Source: Coprinopsis marcescibilis
Lineage: Eukaryota > Basidiomycota > Agaricomycetes > Agaricales > Psathyrellaceae
Direction: 5' to 3'
DNA: 60,733 nt
Assembly: GCA_004369085.1 (NCBI GenBank)
Contig: ML210296.1
Location: 1 to 60,733, forward strand
A program made the position numbers and the translations under genes. Positions 1 through 12,239 of the stretch are shown one piece after another (within the stretch, counting starts at the first letter, position 1; the number at the start of each line of letters is the position of its first letter). Below the pieces are notes generated by a model, which was given only the letters and a program-made list of their open reading frames with translations, was not told the origin of the DNA and did not search any database.

Positions 1-691
1 GTAAACGAGTGGCAGGTGTATGGGTATGTTGCTGAATATTCTGCAGCCTGCAGCTTTATACCCAGCACTGTTGGTGCCATGGCTGATCGGAAAACATTGC
101 CATGGCCAGATATTTGCCTACAAATAGCCATGGTCAGCCCAAGAATAGCTATGGTCATCAAAAAAATGCATCACAATTCAGTTTATGGTAATAGTCGAGT
201 CCAGTTGTCAGTAAGCGAGTATAGGGGAGTGTACAGTAGCCCTTAGTGGGCATCGGTGAGCTTCGGCGAGCCTGGCAGTGCATGTGGGCTGATCCCATCA
301 GGGATCTATACCTGTGCATGTGTGGATGCAGCCTGCGAGTATGCATGGGGAATTTTCCGCGAAAAAGATGTCATACTCCTCATTTTCTAAGTACACAGAA
401 ATCGGACAGGCTCGCTATCTTAGTATAGGTCAAATACTGGAGCTATGACGTCTTAATCGCATTTTGTATCTGCGAAGTTCAATTGTGTGCACATCAACTT
501 GAAGTAAGTACTACGTATGCGACACCTGTCACAGTCAGACTAAGTACTACATCTCCGGAATCGGGCCGATATACGTCTTCCCCATTGAGAAGCTGGACCC
601 ACACAACCATGCAAGTATATACACCAACCCGGCTTTGTGCACTGGCAGTTGCCTGAAGTTGCCTGCCAGTGCGCGTTGCTTATCACAACTT
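1..691. other. Non-coding stretch upstream of the first gene
   Basis: No open frame here resembles a known protein. The sequence contains several scattered CCATGG-type words near 75-155, but no clear repeat unit. It presumably holds the promoter of the kinase-like gene that starts at 692. Confidence 0.4.
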
Positions 692-2030
692 ATGGACATC
701 GACACCTTGCCACCGGAGGGGCTTGATACGGGCGAAGTCTACTGGAGAGATCGCTACGACTGGTTTCTAGAGCAAGGCTATCGTTTGAGGTCTCGCTTTA
801 AGCCTGATTGGTCACCATCTTGGCTCAAGAACAAATCACTGTCTGTAGGCGCTGAGGATTACTTGAGCTTCAAGGTGGGTGGTCGAACAATAGGCGGAGC
901 AGGCACCTCTAACGCACTCACAGCTGCCTGCCTTCAATGATGCAATTACTGTTAAAAACGACAAACACGTCGTGCTTAAACGCATTGACGAGCGGAAGTA
1001 TCCTAGGGAAATCGACATCCTGCAGTATTTCAGTCGCGCAGAGATCGCTGCAGACCCTAGGAACCGATGTATACCTCTCCTTCAAGTTCTACAGGCCCCA
1101 GACGATGACGGCCATAGGATTGCTGTCATGCCCATCCTTCGACAATACGACCGACCAGAGTTCGACAGCGTCGGTGAGGTGGTTGACTTCATCAGGCAAT
1201 TACTTGAGGTATGTGGTAAGATTAATGGTCTAGACACGAGGATTAATGCTGAGAAACCAGGGCTTTGTCTTCCTACACGAGAATCGCGTCGCACATCGGT
1301 CCGTATCTGATCTGATTACGCACACCTTCTTGGCTAAACGGCTCTCCAGCGATGTCAGAGTTGAGAACATCATGATGGATCCCAGTAGCTTTGGGTTTGA
1401 GAGATTCCATTTCTGTAGACCAGAGAAAACCTTTGATTACAAGCGCAGAGTTGAAGCTCAATTTACAAGGACTGAAAGGCAGCCGAAGTATGTTCTTATA
1501 GACTTCGGATTTTCTACTCAGTTCAAACCCGATGAAATGCCACCATTCGAGCGCCCAATGCCAGCAAGCGACCGCAGTCTTCCAGAGCTCGAGAACTACT
1601 ACACACCCTGCGATCAATTCCTGGTGGACGTGTACTATGTCGGTAATATGCTGAGGATGGACTTCATAGATGTGCGTTTACAAGTTTTAATGTGCTTTTG
1701 TGAGCTGACCCATACAAGGGAGACCCCGAGGATAGGGTGCGAAAGGGTTTGCGGAGGTGTGAGTTTCTCCGACCTCTGGTGGATGCCATGATCAAGAAAA
1801 ACCCAGAGGATCCAATTACCATGATCGAAGCGGCCAAGTTATTCGAAAAGATTGTCGGGGACCTCAGTGTTTGGCAGCTCCGATCTCGTCCCACCCCTAT
1901 TCGAGGGAACGATTACTACGCCACAACGTCTTTCGACCGATTCAAAAAAAAGATGCTCCATTGGCGCAGAAAGCTTCGCTACATGGCTCGCGGAGTGCCC
2001 CCAATTCCCCACAGTTTCAACCATAGTTGA
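692..2030 (+). CDS. Basidiomycete protein kinase-like protein
   Basis: Five exons join in frame: 692-874, 924-1208, 1261-1298, 1350-1671 and 1719-2030, giving 379 residues. All four introns are 47-52 bp GT-AG. The intron at 1299-1349 splits the catalytic-loop codon; removing it restores HRDVRVEN at about residues 168-175. A lysine in HVVLKR (about residue 80) sits where the ATP-binding lysine is expected, and LIDFGF supplies the DFG motif near residue 225. The usual lysine two residues after the catalytic aspartate is replaced by arginine. The N-terminus, with WRDR and a SWL motif, resembles a kinase-like family common in Agaricomycetes. The start at 692 was chosen because it directly precedes this conserved block. 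The fold is clear. Catalytic activity is an inference because of the arginine substitution. Confidence 0.85.
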
Positions 2031-3123
2031 ACCTCAAAGTACCGAACTGTAATGTCACTATTCCATTCATCTTGATGTCGTCAGGTCTTCCCGCTGTTCT
2101 GGCGACGAGTACACCATCGTCTCTTTGCTCTCCCAGTCACCCGCTGCCAAGGGATTTTCTGGCGAGGCCTACCAGAAGCTTGTCCGCCGCATCCAATACG
2201 GCGGTGATAAACGTCTCAACTGCACGGTACATGCTACAGATGAGCGTGCACTGCCTGTTCTGTTGCTGTCAACAGTCAGGCCGTCATTACTGAGCTACTG
2301 TATAACCACGACCACGCCGTTAAGTACACTCTGTAGAAACTTCAAGTGAGCCAAATCCAAACTCAGATTAGACTCAGACCGGAATCATCCAGCGGTTGCA
2401 TGTTTTGTCTTCCTCCTACATTTCGAAAACGCACACCAAGGGGACATATTCGTTCTAGAGGCACCTGGCATGATATGTGCAGGTCCGACATAAAACTGGT
2501 ACTCTGGCAGCACGATCGCAATCAAACCTACGGATAAACTGGCAACGAAACGTACCAATCTGGTAACGCACTCCGAGTTTATTGTCTCTTCTCGTGACTA
2601 TAGCCGTCCTGCCGTAGAAGCAAGGAGGAGAAACCCGACCCCTCGTCTCGTAATCTGTCACTACCTTGATTTGTGTGGAATGATGCTTGTGCTTCCAGTG
2701 ACGACTCTTTTGTCTCGTCCATCAACTCATCAGGAACACGTTCTCGCCGACTATTGTCTCTACCTGGGTACTGCATGACCTGTCTTAGAATAACGCGACC
2801 TGCTGCAAATCTCTCCTAATTAACTCCAAGGGCGGGACTATCTTTAAACTTCGGTTGCTACGCATCTGAAGATAATAGGAATGCTTCCTCCATTAATTGT
2901 GACTGGATGACTGGGAATGATCCCTGGCATCCTTCAAAAGGACGTGTACTCTTGCATTACCGATCCCTCACTGCGGCAGCGCCCAGTGTTCATTCCCTGC
3001 CTTTTCAGCCTGCAGCCCCATCTGGTTTAGTTCTCCTGTCCTAGGAAAGTCGACCTCTTGGCATTTCGTTGGTGTTGAATTATCGGTCAAATCTCTCCCT
3101 TGACGCCTTTCTGAATTTCCTGC
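2031..3123. other. Intergenic region with possible gene remnant
   Basis: A frame at about 2095-2290 (for example [10 protein letters not shown] and [13 protein letters not shown]) reads like real protein but has no start, and I do not recognise it. It could be a decayed exon or an unassigned small gene. The remainder, 2300-3120, shows no convincing coding signal. Confidence 0.3.
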
Positions 3124-4365
3124 ATGCTCGAGAACCAGTACGCAATCTCTCAGTCAGATTTCCAGCGTACACCGGCATCGTTCAGAACCTACAAGCCAGC
3201 CGACGACCAGCAATCGAATGGAGTGGCACCCTCGGCATTCCCGCGCAGATTTCTCGCGGTACTTGCCCCTTTGTTATCCCTCCTCGCCAATCTCCTTTCA
3301 TCCCTTTGTGACATCACAAAGCGTTGCTTTTCCAAGATGAAGCACATGCAGCGACCAAGACGGCATGGTAACTCAAAGGCCGCCAGTGCCACTTCCCCCA
3401 GGCCCGCTCTGCAGGAATTCAAAAATATATACCCCCTCCCATCGTCAAATGACTCTTCGGAATCTTTCTTCTCGACAGCTTCCCTTCCTCTCCCACCTCA
3501 CTTCTTCCGCAATTCTTCATCAGCAAGGGCGTCCAGGACGAAAACGAAACCTAGGGGACACAAGAGATCGGACACCATGCCACTCCCGAGGAGCCCCTCC
3601 TTCATCCGTAAAATGCTTTCGATCAACTTTCGAAAAGACAAGGAGCAGCCAAACAAATCTGATCTCAGGAGCCGCAAGAACAGTGCACAAGTCGCGGTCG
3701 AAAACGTGTCTGATATCCGGTCTTCGGGGACTCATGGGTACACGGTGACCTCAAACACGAGAGTCTCGTCGGAATCAACCACTTCAACCGCGTCGGCGTC
3801 TTCCACTGAGTCCGGCATCGAATCTGACGCTACCCTCTGCGCGTCTGATGAAGATCTCCCCGCGTCCCTGCGAAAGTTCTCTATCCAGACCGAATACACC
3901 AGCAAGGTAAACAACTGCACCTACTCTTTGTTTTGACTTGATACTAAATATCCATCCACACCTTAGGTTTATCAACATACTGTTGTCACGTCGCCAGAAC
4001 AGGAACCAATATTTACCAACGTCAACCCCTTCAACGTGCCACCCAAAATCGTGTCTCCTTCGGCGCGTTCCGCTCCCAGGAAAAACCCACGCCCGGCATA
4101 CAAACTAAGCGACTTCCTCGCCACCAAAAGGGCTTCCGCCTTGATCATCCCCCCCGACCATCTTCATGCGACTGGATGTGGCCACGAACTCGATTCGCCC
4201 TCTTCAGACACTGACACTGAATTCGAAAACGGCAAAGGATTTCTGTACAGCTCAAATTGTGCTCGTCGTGCCTCATACAACTACGAGAGTGGTATCACCG
4301 CTTTGCCTATCCCGCCCTGGCATAGGCTGAGGAGAGCTGAAGTGGTCTTCGAACCTGAAGATTAG
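3124..4365 (+). CDS. Hypothetical serine-rich protein
   Basis: Two exons, 3124-3906 and 3967-4365, join in phase 0 across a 60-bp GT-AG intron to give 393 residues. I do not recognise a family. Residues about 40-68 form a hydrophobic leucine-rich stretch followed by a basic cluster (KMKHMQRPRRH). The rest is low-complexity, rich in Ser, Pro, Arg and Lys, with a long serine/threonine tract near residues 215-245 and an acidic serine patch near residue 335. The make-up suggests a disordered, possibly phosphorylated protein, perhaps membrane-associated through the hydrophobic stretch. The long open frame and clean intron support a real gene. The start is the first ATG of the frame and is not otherwise supported. 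Confidence 0.6.
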
Positions 4366-5096
4366 AATCTCAAACTTCAAACCTCGCCCGCACGCTTGAA
4401 ACGTATGCACCCCCCACCATTTCAGGTGGGATAACGGGAGCCATGCTCCCTACTCCTTCTCACTTGGCGCAAGTTTCGCCATTTATCTGTGTGTCGAACC
4501 ACACACTTCACGCTTTCTCGACCTATGTCCCTCATGCCCTACCCGACGAACTCTACGACCCTCTCACAGTTGACTGTGCTGGACGATCCGTATCCAAACC
4601 CCCATGATTATGCCGCACATTCAGCTTCATTGACCATCACTTGACATACCCTTTCAGCATTGCATCACTGTTCTGGAACAACTCGACATCATCTTGATAC
4701 CATTCACTCATTACTTAGCAAAGTACCATGTTATCTCATCTGCATCACCAATCATCGTTTACCATCCATCCCTGAAGCACAGCATAATCAATGTAAACCA
4801 GCATAGCATCGTCACTTTAATCATATTACATTCATTTGACCGAAAACTGCGCTGAAGGAATTTAAGCACCATGATACACTGTACAATCTCTCTGACACAA
4901 CAGCTTTCCACCGCTACACACGCTATTCAACCATGCACACATTCGTCGGCGACACGACAGCGAAGACCACAACACAAGTCGGACCCACATTCAGAGAGCT
5001 CGTACTAGAAAGCAGGAGCACCACATACGTGCTCCGACAAACAAACAAGGAAAATCACACCACAGCATTGTTACGACGATTGTCTTCATCCAATGC
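4366..5096. other. Intergenic region between convergent genes
   Basis: This 730-bp stretch separates the 3' ends of the serine-rich gene (+) and the LSM14-type gene (-). It is rich in CA/TC and AT, with no supported gene, and presumably contains both 3' untranslated regions and polyadenylation signals. Confidence 0.5.
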
Positions 5097-6688
5097 TTAT
5101 GCCCGAGTCGTGGGTTGAACCTGCTGCGCTTCCCTGGGGATATGACCGCCTCTTCCACCTCCCCTTCGTCCACGACCGCCTCCGCCGCGTCGGCCATATC
5201 CTCCCCATCCACCAACATAAGCACCAGGGCCCATCAAACCAAGTCCACCAGGTTCGCCAAAGGTAGCCACGTTCTTCTCCCTCTCCTCCTCTCTCCTGTT
5301 ACGTCCTCCTCCACCACCACCACCTCCTCCTCCACGGCCACGTCCACCACGGGCAGCACCACCACGGCCACTCTGCTCAGGCGCAGTGTTTGAAGAAAGG
5401 GTATCGAAGAACGACTTCTGAGGGTTATACGCGCCAGGTGCCTTCTCCTTTCCAGCCGCACCTGCAGGCTCCCCTTCAAGGGTCGCAGCACCGCTTGAGC
5501 TGTGAGCGGGGGCAGCTTCCTTGGGTGCAGCAGCAGCAGCCAACGCAACCTTGTCAAACTTGGCGTTCATGGTCTCGAAATCGAAATCGGTCTTGGGGAC
5601 CTTGATCTCTGCGTTTGGAGCTGCGGCACGAGGTCCACCACCGCGGCGCCCTCCGCGGCCACCGCCTGCATGGTGGCCACCTGGGGCTGCGTTGGTGCCG
5701 TTGGAGACGCGGAGGTCACCGAGGGCGCGTTCGACGGTTTCGAGGGAGGCTGAGGCGGTTTGGACGGCGTTCGGGCGACGGGCTTGGGGTTGTTGTTGGT
5801 ATTGAGCCGAGATGGGGATGGGTCCTGAGGTCGAGGTTGGGACGGGGGATTGCCCAGAGCCAGCGGGTTGGGTATGGGGTGCGGTATGGGGTACTCCTGC
5901 GCCTTGTATTTGAGGCTGCGGTTGACCCTGGGGGGGAGGACGGCCGATGTAACCGGAGGGAGGCTGCTGTTGCGGCTGTGCCTGTGGTGGCATTGCCGCT
6001 GGGGCGGGGGGCGCGTAGGGAGCATAGTTGTTGGCTGCCAAAGGAGCTGACGCCTGTGGGGGAAAGCGTGATGTCAGAATTGAGGTTCAAAAGCGAGGAT
6101 GTAGAAAATGAGGAGGTCAGAAGGAAGGCAACGGAAATATCCACAGGGTTGTATGCGCTCTCGGATAAAATGTGTATTTACATCCGTAAATGCTTCATCA
6201 TGAAGTCAAAGGAACGAGAGATGGAATCTGGACGCTCACCATTACTGCCGGGTCATCGTGGACGTTGCGCTGTTGTACTACTGGCTCGTCCACTGACAGA
6301 TCCTTCACTTCTGCTGCCTTGAAGATGATGTATTGGTATGGTTCTGCGACAGGAGGAATATAGTCAGATGGAGGCCTAGTAGATCGCAAATGAGCTTTGA
6401 ATGTAATTTTTTGTTGACAATGGTCTCCACTCACCGCCGCGACTCTGTGCCCATGGAATACACTGTTTTCAGGAAGAAGATTAGCTTGAAGGCACGAGAC
6501 ACAGCCTCGAAAAAGTCGAATACCATTGGAAAGCTGGATTGTCGAGGCAGCTGGGTCGATGCCTGCCAATATGCCTCGATACCGGACATCAGAGTGAGAA
6601 ATAAGGGAAATAGGCTTCCTGTTGCAGAATTTCAGTATCCCAGCGCACGTTCAATGTAAATGGCGTACCCGATGAAACTGAGAGCCAT
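5097..6688 (-). CDS. SCD6: Scd6/LSM14-family mRNP protein
   Basis: Five exons (6688-6669, 6618-6524, 6462-6435, 6375-6240, 6053-5097) join in frame to 411 residues. The first four exons encode the N-terminal Sm-like domain: SFIGKPISLISHSDVRYRG, then EPYQYIIFKAAEVKDLSV and a DPAV end, up to residue 93. A Pro/Gln-rich linker follows. Next come an FDF box (KTDFDFETMNAKFDK, about residue 247), an FFD-type box (YNPQKSFFDTL, about 300) and a TFG-type box (EKNVATFGEPGG, about 360), interleaved with RGG-rich tracts and ending in a long Gly/Arg tail. This is the full architecture of Scd6/Sum2/LSM14 proteins. In that family they bind eIF4G or decapping factors and act in P bodies and stress granules to repress translation. 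The 186-bp last intron is longer than its neighbours. The first exon is only 20 bp. Confidence 0.93.
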
Positions 6689-7534
6689 GGAAAAGAAGTG
6701 AAAGGGAACAAGGATAAAAGGTGGTCGTTACTGAAAGTATAGAATCAAGGAAAATGCGAGCCTGGCTTGTCGCTGCGTGGTTGACGTGTTGAGCTTAAAA
6801 CTCCGACACCAGGAGTGGAAGTCAAGTCTCACGCCCTGTATTATGCTCCTCGCCCTACAATCTCTCTGTTGTACCTCATCCTCCCCAATGATCAATCTCA
6901 TTCTTCATCGTGTTCTATCGTTGAATACAACAATGTTGAAACCTAAAGGCTAATAATAACTGGCAGATGCTGCTATCAACTGGATCATACATAACAGAGG
7001 AGACCAGGCACGTCTTATTCATCGGAAGCCTACTGAAACGTTTTGACATCTGTGCCGCAGTTCGTTCAAAATAAGCAAGGCATGAATTACTACTGGTCGA
7101 TGACTCGGAAAGATGCTTTGAAACTTTGAATACGTGGAGAACCTGTCAAGGTCAGCGGCATCCTTCATTTGTCGGCCTTCACGGTGACGCCGTGTTCTAA
7201 GAGCTTACGTCTTGCTCAGTCGCTCCGATAGATGGGCTTTTTCAATATATATTGGAGCAAAACATTGTTCCAATCGACATCGCTACCCTCTCCTGAAACT
7301 TAGGATCCGCTGACGCGTCGAAAAAGAGTTTGCCGGTTTCAACAACTGCGCAAGTCTATGCTTGCATGCACTGCAGAGGGGTGCTTATCACGACGCTTTC
7401 TTGGTCCCTGAAACCCTCCAAAAAGACTCACCAGATACTTAACAGTGGCTTGTGTCCGTGCCATCCTGCTGTTTTCTCTGACGCTGTCTTTCTACACCTT
7501 TAACACTTGCAGCTTCGGTATCTTGGCCGGTTAA
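6689..7534. other. Intergenic region between divergent genes
   Basis: This region holds the divergent promoters of the LSM14-type gene (-) and the DUF6533 gene at 7535 (+). I see no coding signal. An AT-rich TATATATT occurs near 7244. Confidence 0.4.
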
Positions 7535-9115
7535 ATGCATTCAGTTCAAGAATATCGTGACTTAATTCAATGGACAGCGTTGCATCGCGCCTGCTCGGTG
7601 AGTCATTCTTTACTATGGTCGATCTCTTCAGCGCTCTAAACTCTGACTTGTACAGTATATGACTAGTAAGCCATCAGCATGATCGTACAAGTGTACCGCT
7701 CAACGATACGTGGTAGTTGGTAGCTTCGCAGGCCTGGTGCGTGTCTTCTCCGTCGAACGCATCCCTTATCTTATACACACTCCCAGATTGCCGATTATTT
7801 TGAGACTTTCGATCTTGAGGTAATGCGAGTATAATTATTTCGTTGCTGCCTAAACTCAATCACCTCCAAGGTCGCCTATATCTGGCCTTCGCGACGGTCA
7901 CTAGTCAAAAGCATCTACTTCACCTCAAGATATATGGTGTTCTTTGACATCCCGATAGCCATCTATTGCAAGTCTCTTCCAACTTTTGCCAGGACTCGAC
8001 AGTTTACACCTCTGATAGACAACTGCGCTTCAAAGATCTCCCCCCAACTGTGTCATTTCGCCTTAGTCACTTCGACCGGTGCGTACACCCTTGTCTATAT
8101 CACAGCCTGGAATCATATTAATAGGCAATTACAGTGAGCGTTATATTCGGAACCATCGTTTCTGAAGGTCTGAGTACTTCTTTAATCTCGCTCTTCCTTG
8201 GCTGAGCGTTCATCCAGCTATTCTGTTCTTGCGGGTTTCTGCACTCGCGGGCTCGAAACGCAGTATGAATACATGCCTGTCCATCTACTTTGCAGTGGGT
8301 CCTTCAAAATACGTGTCGGGAAGCAAGCTCAACAAATGTGCAGTTCTCGGTGGCATGCCTGATAGCTGCCTACATATGGTTCATCACCAGTGTCAAACGC
8401 AAGCCTTTTTGTCGCCATTTCCTCGCAAATTTCAAAACTAACAAAAAATCCCACTAGTTATACCATCGCCTTTGCCGCAGCTCATTGGGTGCCTGGCTGC
8501 TGAAGCGTATCTCACACCGATTACAGTAGGATTTGTGATTATATTGGTAAACCAATTTGGTCCGCACATTTTATCTGCATGTTGGATGCGGAAATACTTA
8601 GATCAACTACAGTTGCAATGGGACTTAGCCTATGGCTTGGATACCGAAGACATCGACACTCGAAGAATTTCCCTTTGATCAGCATTTTCTATCGGGACAG
8701 TACTGGGTACTTCATCTTCTTATCAGGTGAGCGCATTCAGTGCACCACTACTCACGATTGACTCATGTGTCATGTTAGTTATTTCTGTGGTAAACGTTGT
8801 CATCTCTGTCGGTGGTCCTGTGCGTATATCCCACCTGATTTTCGCCCTATTACAATCTCATTTTTGTTCCTAGCCTCAATCCAGGCATTTCCTCACGATG
8901 TACGTGCTTCCCTTTACTTTGAGCTCTCCTTGTGCTTAACGCATGGTTACAGACCGCAACGGGTACTGAACTCGTGCATCTCGACGCGGATGGTTCTACA
9001 CCTTCGCGAGGCGTCTAGGACTGAGCTAGGACTTACTGTCCAAGGTCATGTTCCATCAATTGTCTTCGCTCGCAGCGATGCCTCTGAAATAACGACAATA
9101 CACTCAGTCGCTTGA
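7535..9115 (+). CDS. DUF6533 multi-pass membrane protein (distal copy)
   Basis: This is the outlying member of the DUF6533 family in the window. Exons include 7535-7597, a 10-nt microexon 7656-7665, a 20-nt exon 7717-7736, a 33-nt exon 7787-7819 and one from 7871. They encode ADYFETFDLEVAYIWPSRR and KSIYFTSRYMVFFDIPIAIY, the DUF6533 core with its transmembrane segments. The fifth exon appears to end at a GC donor (GCAAGT). Downstream exons carry ILFLRVSALAGS, then SIFYRDSTGYFIFLS, then the C-terminal STRMVLHLREASRTELG. The start at 7535 is needed for the microexon to be in phase; an ATG at 7570 would not be. The function of the family is unknown; receptor-like topology is inferred. Exon limits between about 8000 and 8900 are not fully resolved. 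Confidence 0.75.
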
Positions 9116-9600
9116 ACGGTGGCAACCAGGGTCGGGTGGAGAAACGGGATAATCTATATTGCTGGGCTGGAGCCTTGCTTGCCCAAGGTAATTCACATTC
9201 TATTCTGACGAAAGAAACCGAATTCCTAATACGTATTGATTCGCTCTCTTGACCCAATTACCATAGGACTGAGGCCAACATGGGGCGTTACGGCAATCTA
9301 TGACAAAATTGGAACTCTGGAGCTTAGTCGTCAGTGCGGGTTTTTGATCGATTCATCGAACCACAGTGCATACTGCGACGAGGTCTTTGGTACAATGCAT
9401 CACAGCCCTGACATCGAACTTTGTTGGTTGCGTGAGTGGGGAAATGTTATCAATCTGCTGGAGTTCGTCTCGTAATTTTATGATACTGCGCATATGCCCA
9501 CTATTAAGCCGAGTTTCCATGGACTTGAATTCTGTTTCCATCTTTCCCAACGCTTGGAGTCTCTCCACATGCCAACGTCGCGTCCGTGTCTGAGCCAACG
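9116..9600. other. Spacer between two membrane protein genes
   Basis: About 485 bp separates the DUF6533 gene from the next membrane protein gene on the same strand. I see no gene in it, so it probably holds a 3' untranslated region and a promoter. Confidence 0.4.
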
Positions 9601-10809
9601 ATGTCTAACCAGCATGACATCGAGCTGCAGGGTCTCGTCCTTGCAAAGGCATATTACGCTAACTTTGTAATGTCCATTTTTGCTGCAGGTCCTGCTCTCC
9701 CTTGCTTGTACTCCACAAACTGGCTTCGTTCTAAACAACATTCATCCTCATAGGTGTACAATGCTTCATGGCACTTTATTGTCTTGCTCTCTTCCTTGGA
9801 CTCCCGGCTGAGAAGAGGAAGGGACGCACCCTATATGTGGTGACTGGCTGCATAATCTTCGTGGTCTACACCACTGCTGCGTGTATGGATGTCAGCGAGC
9901 TGTTCGATCGATTGTTCGAAACTTCAAACGGAACCGATTTTCTTGCTAGACCTTTTAGAGGAGGAGATGAAGGGTATCCATGGACGACTTATGTTGGGGA
10001 AATCTGCGTTCTGTTGCTATTTTTGCTCGGAGATGGGCTTCTGGTGAGTGTTGTTCGCGAACTACATCGTCGGCATCTTATTTGGCTCATTGAGTAAATA
10101 TCAGCTCTATCGATGTTTTCTCGTTTTGTCTTGCCGGTGGCTCTTAGTCCTTCCAGCATTGACTTACTTGGCCACGTCAGGTGCGATACATCTTGCAAAT
10201 ACACAATGCACATCCATTCAAACCCATCCAAGTTCTTTATACATACGACATCACGATCACTGTGACTGGCCAAACCCGCAGCGTCAGGCTCCCATCGTCC
10301 ATTGCATGTATCCTCAACGTCGCAACGAACGTGACTCTCACATCACTCATCAGCTTCAGACTCATCAAAGCGCGCAAACAACTGTCTAAAGTACTTCCAT
10401 CGAACGGCCTTCGCGTTTACCACGAAGTTACCACCACACTCATCGAATCCGCGCTTCCACTAGCCGTGTTCGGTGTCGCATACGTTGCGACGATCATCCC
10501 TTTCGGGTCCATGTCTGCAAGCGACACCGGTACAGAGGTCATTGTGAGAGTTATTCCCGCTCAAGGCACGTTTGGGCTGCTTTACTTTGCTTTCCTGGTA
10601 CGTATTCCACCATCAGCAACTTTGACGATGATGGTGGCTGACTTCTGTGCATTGTGCAGGCGATCTCACCTTTAATGATAATATTCCGTGTCGTTACCGC
10701 AAAGACCCATACTTTCACACCGACTACGACACATTCGCACCCGATAGTGTTTGCGCAGATAGAGTTTTCTCAGCACAGTTCACAGAGTGGGGGTGATTGG
10801 AGAACTTAA
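9601..10809 (+). CDS. Seven-helix membrane protein, uncharacterised fungal family
   Basis: Five exons (9601-9688, 9754-10043, 10105-10180, 10233-10597, 10660-10809) join in frame to 322 residues, ending in TAA. The protein has about seven hydrophobic segments, including one at residues 20-45, TLYVVTGCIIFVVYTTAAC, EICVLLLFLLGDGLLLYR and WLLVLPALTYLATS, plus two near the C-terminus. The motif GDGLLLYRCF followed by RW and a leucine-rich helix is characteristic of an abundant, uncharacterised seven-helix family of Agaricomycetes. It is not the DUF6533 family. The first donor (GTCCTG) is weak but gives perfect frame continuity. A decayed copy of its 3' half lies at 14731-15004. The role is unknown; a receptor-like or transporter-like function would be a guess. 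Confidence 0.8.
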
Positions 10810-12239
10810 GGCACCAGGGTCCGAGGGATTCGATGTCACTGGTAATGGCCCTAGGGAGCTGGGAACTCTTTACAAGAGATATACTACTACTCACCTATGA
10901 CTTTGATAGGTTTTCATTGACAAATTTGATAGCTAGAGGACTGTGTGTCTGGGGCGCCTAATCATGTAAGGCCGCTGCTACCTGTTCCTCGAGTAGAAAG
11001 AGAAGCCATTCCGAAATTCTTATGCGCCTCTTTAGGACACCATTTCTTATATTGGATGCATATATCTTTGAAAAATTTGGTCCCTGAAGTAGGGCAATAA
11101 TACGTAGGATAAAGAGATGAATGCAGGCGATAAGATATAGTTATTAAATATCGCAGCTCATGGCCTTGAAAAGAAGACGGATAAAACCTCGGTTCGTGGG
11201 GTAGTGATAAAACTTCGCAATGCTGAAGCACCGTGCCCTTGGTGAGCTTGAGCTCTACGGCTACCCCAAAGCACTGCCAATGGCAGAGTATGTTGAGACA
11301 TTGCCAGCGGGAACAGGAGCGTGAAGTGGGCTCGTTATTGTCGGTTGGTAGCACAAGGTTGACGTCGCCGGCGCCTGTCCAACTGGACCACTACATTCAG
11401 CTTTACCCCTAGTTCCACTAACAGCGAAGCCTCCCGAGACCTTGCTGACGCGAGGAGGATTGATATTCCTGCTTCTGTCATAGAGGGCTGGATGGGATGA
11501 AGTCGCGGGCGCCTGTCCTGATCGAGAGTTGCCATTGTATGGGTTGTTCAAAAAGGCAACATTGCGGTTTGAGTTGGACGCATTGCAAGGTGTTCCCGAC
11601 ATTCTGGAAGACTTGTAGTGTTCTGCAGATGGCTGTACTTGAGCTCAGATGCCCGAATTTCTGGTGGTATTTATGCCTCTCAAGCCTAGCCACGACCGTG
11701 TCGGACAGGTGGACGATGACCAATAACATTTCTGAACGTGATGGCACTGGCTTCAGAGAACCCTCTCGCGCATTCGATAAAGCCATCAGCAAACGTTGAG
11801 CATTGCCGACTGTTTCCACTGGCATGCTCCATGCGTTTTTGTGATTTCCAGAAAGATTGGTGGAGTGCTGCCAGGGCTGACCTAAAATTTAAAAAAGTCG
11901 CGTTGGTTAACAGTGGGCTAAATACACCAGCATATTAAGATGCCCTAATTTTGTTAGCTACGTAGCTCGAGATTGAATAGAACCGCCAGCGGAAGGGAAC
12001 GTCGAATCGCGATTTGGACTGTCACGCTGCAAGCCTTTTGATGGTACATTGATTGAACTTGACATCAAACCAAACATACTACGCCACTTGCTTTCGACCA
12101 CCATTGTGCTCGGTTTGCCGAGACCTGAAGCCTGTGGGATATACCGTCTACGTACTTACTGAGGCTTCGTGCATGGGACAGTCACCTTCACAGGCGCCAA
12201 GACGTTTCACCTGTTGCACCTCGAACAACCTTCGACAAG
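10810..12239. other. Mostly non-coding region with a doubtful minus-strand reading frame
   Basis: Overlapping minus-strand frames between about 11825 and 11261 could be two exons of a small gene. One encodes a stretch with RLERHKYHQKFGHLS, another an Asn/Ser-rich stretch in which GQAPATS occurs twice. I recognise neither, and no splice join is compelling. The rest shows no gene. Confidence 0.3.

Noticed and set aside
5115..6322. Long plus-strand frames opposite the LSM14-type gene
   Set aside because: They are shadows of the GC-rich, low-complexity Gly/Arg/Pro coding sequence on the other strand.
7570..7597. ATG at 7570 as start of the distal DUF6533 gene
   Set aside because: It would put exon 1 out of phase with the 10-nt microexon. 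The ATG at 7535 gives the 63-nt first exon seen in other copies.
11261..11825. Small minus-strand gene with two GQAPATS repeats
   Set aside because: No convincing start, splice join or homologous motif was found, so it is noted only within the intergenic entry.
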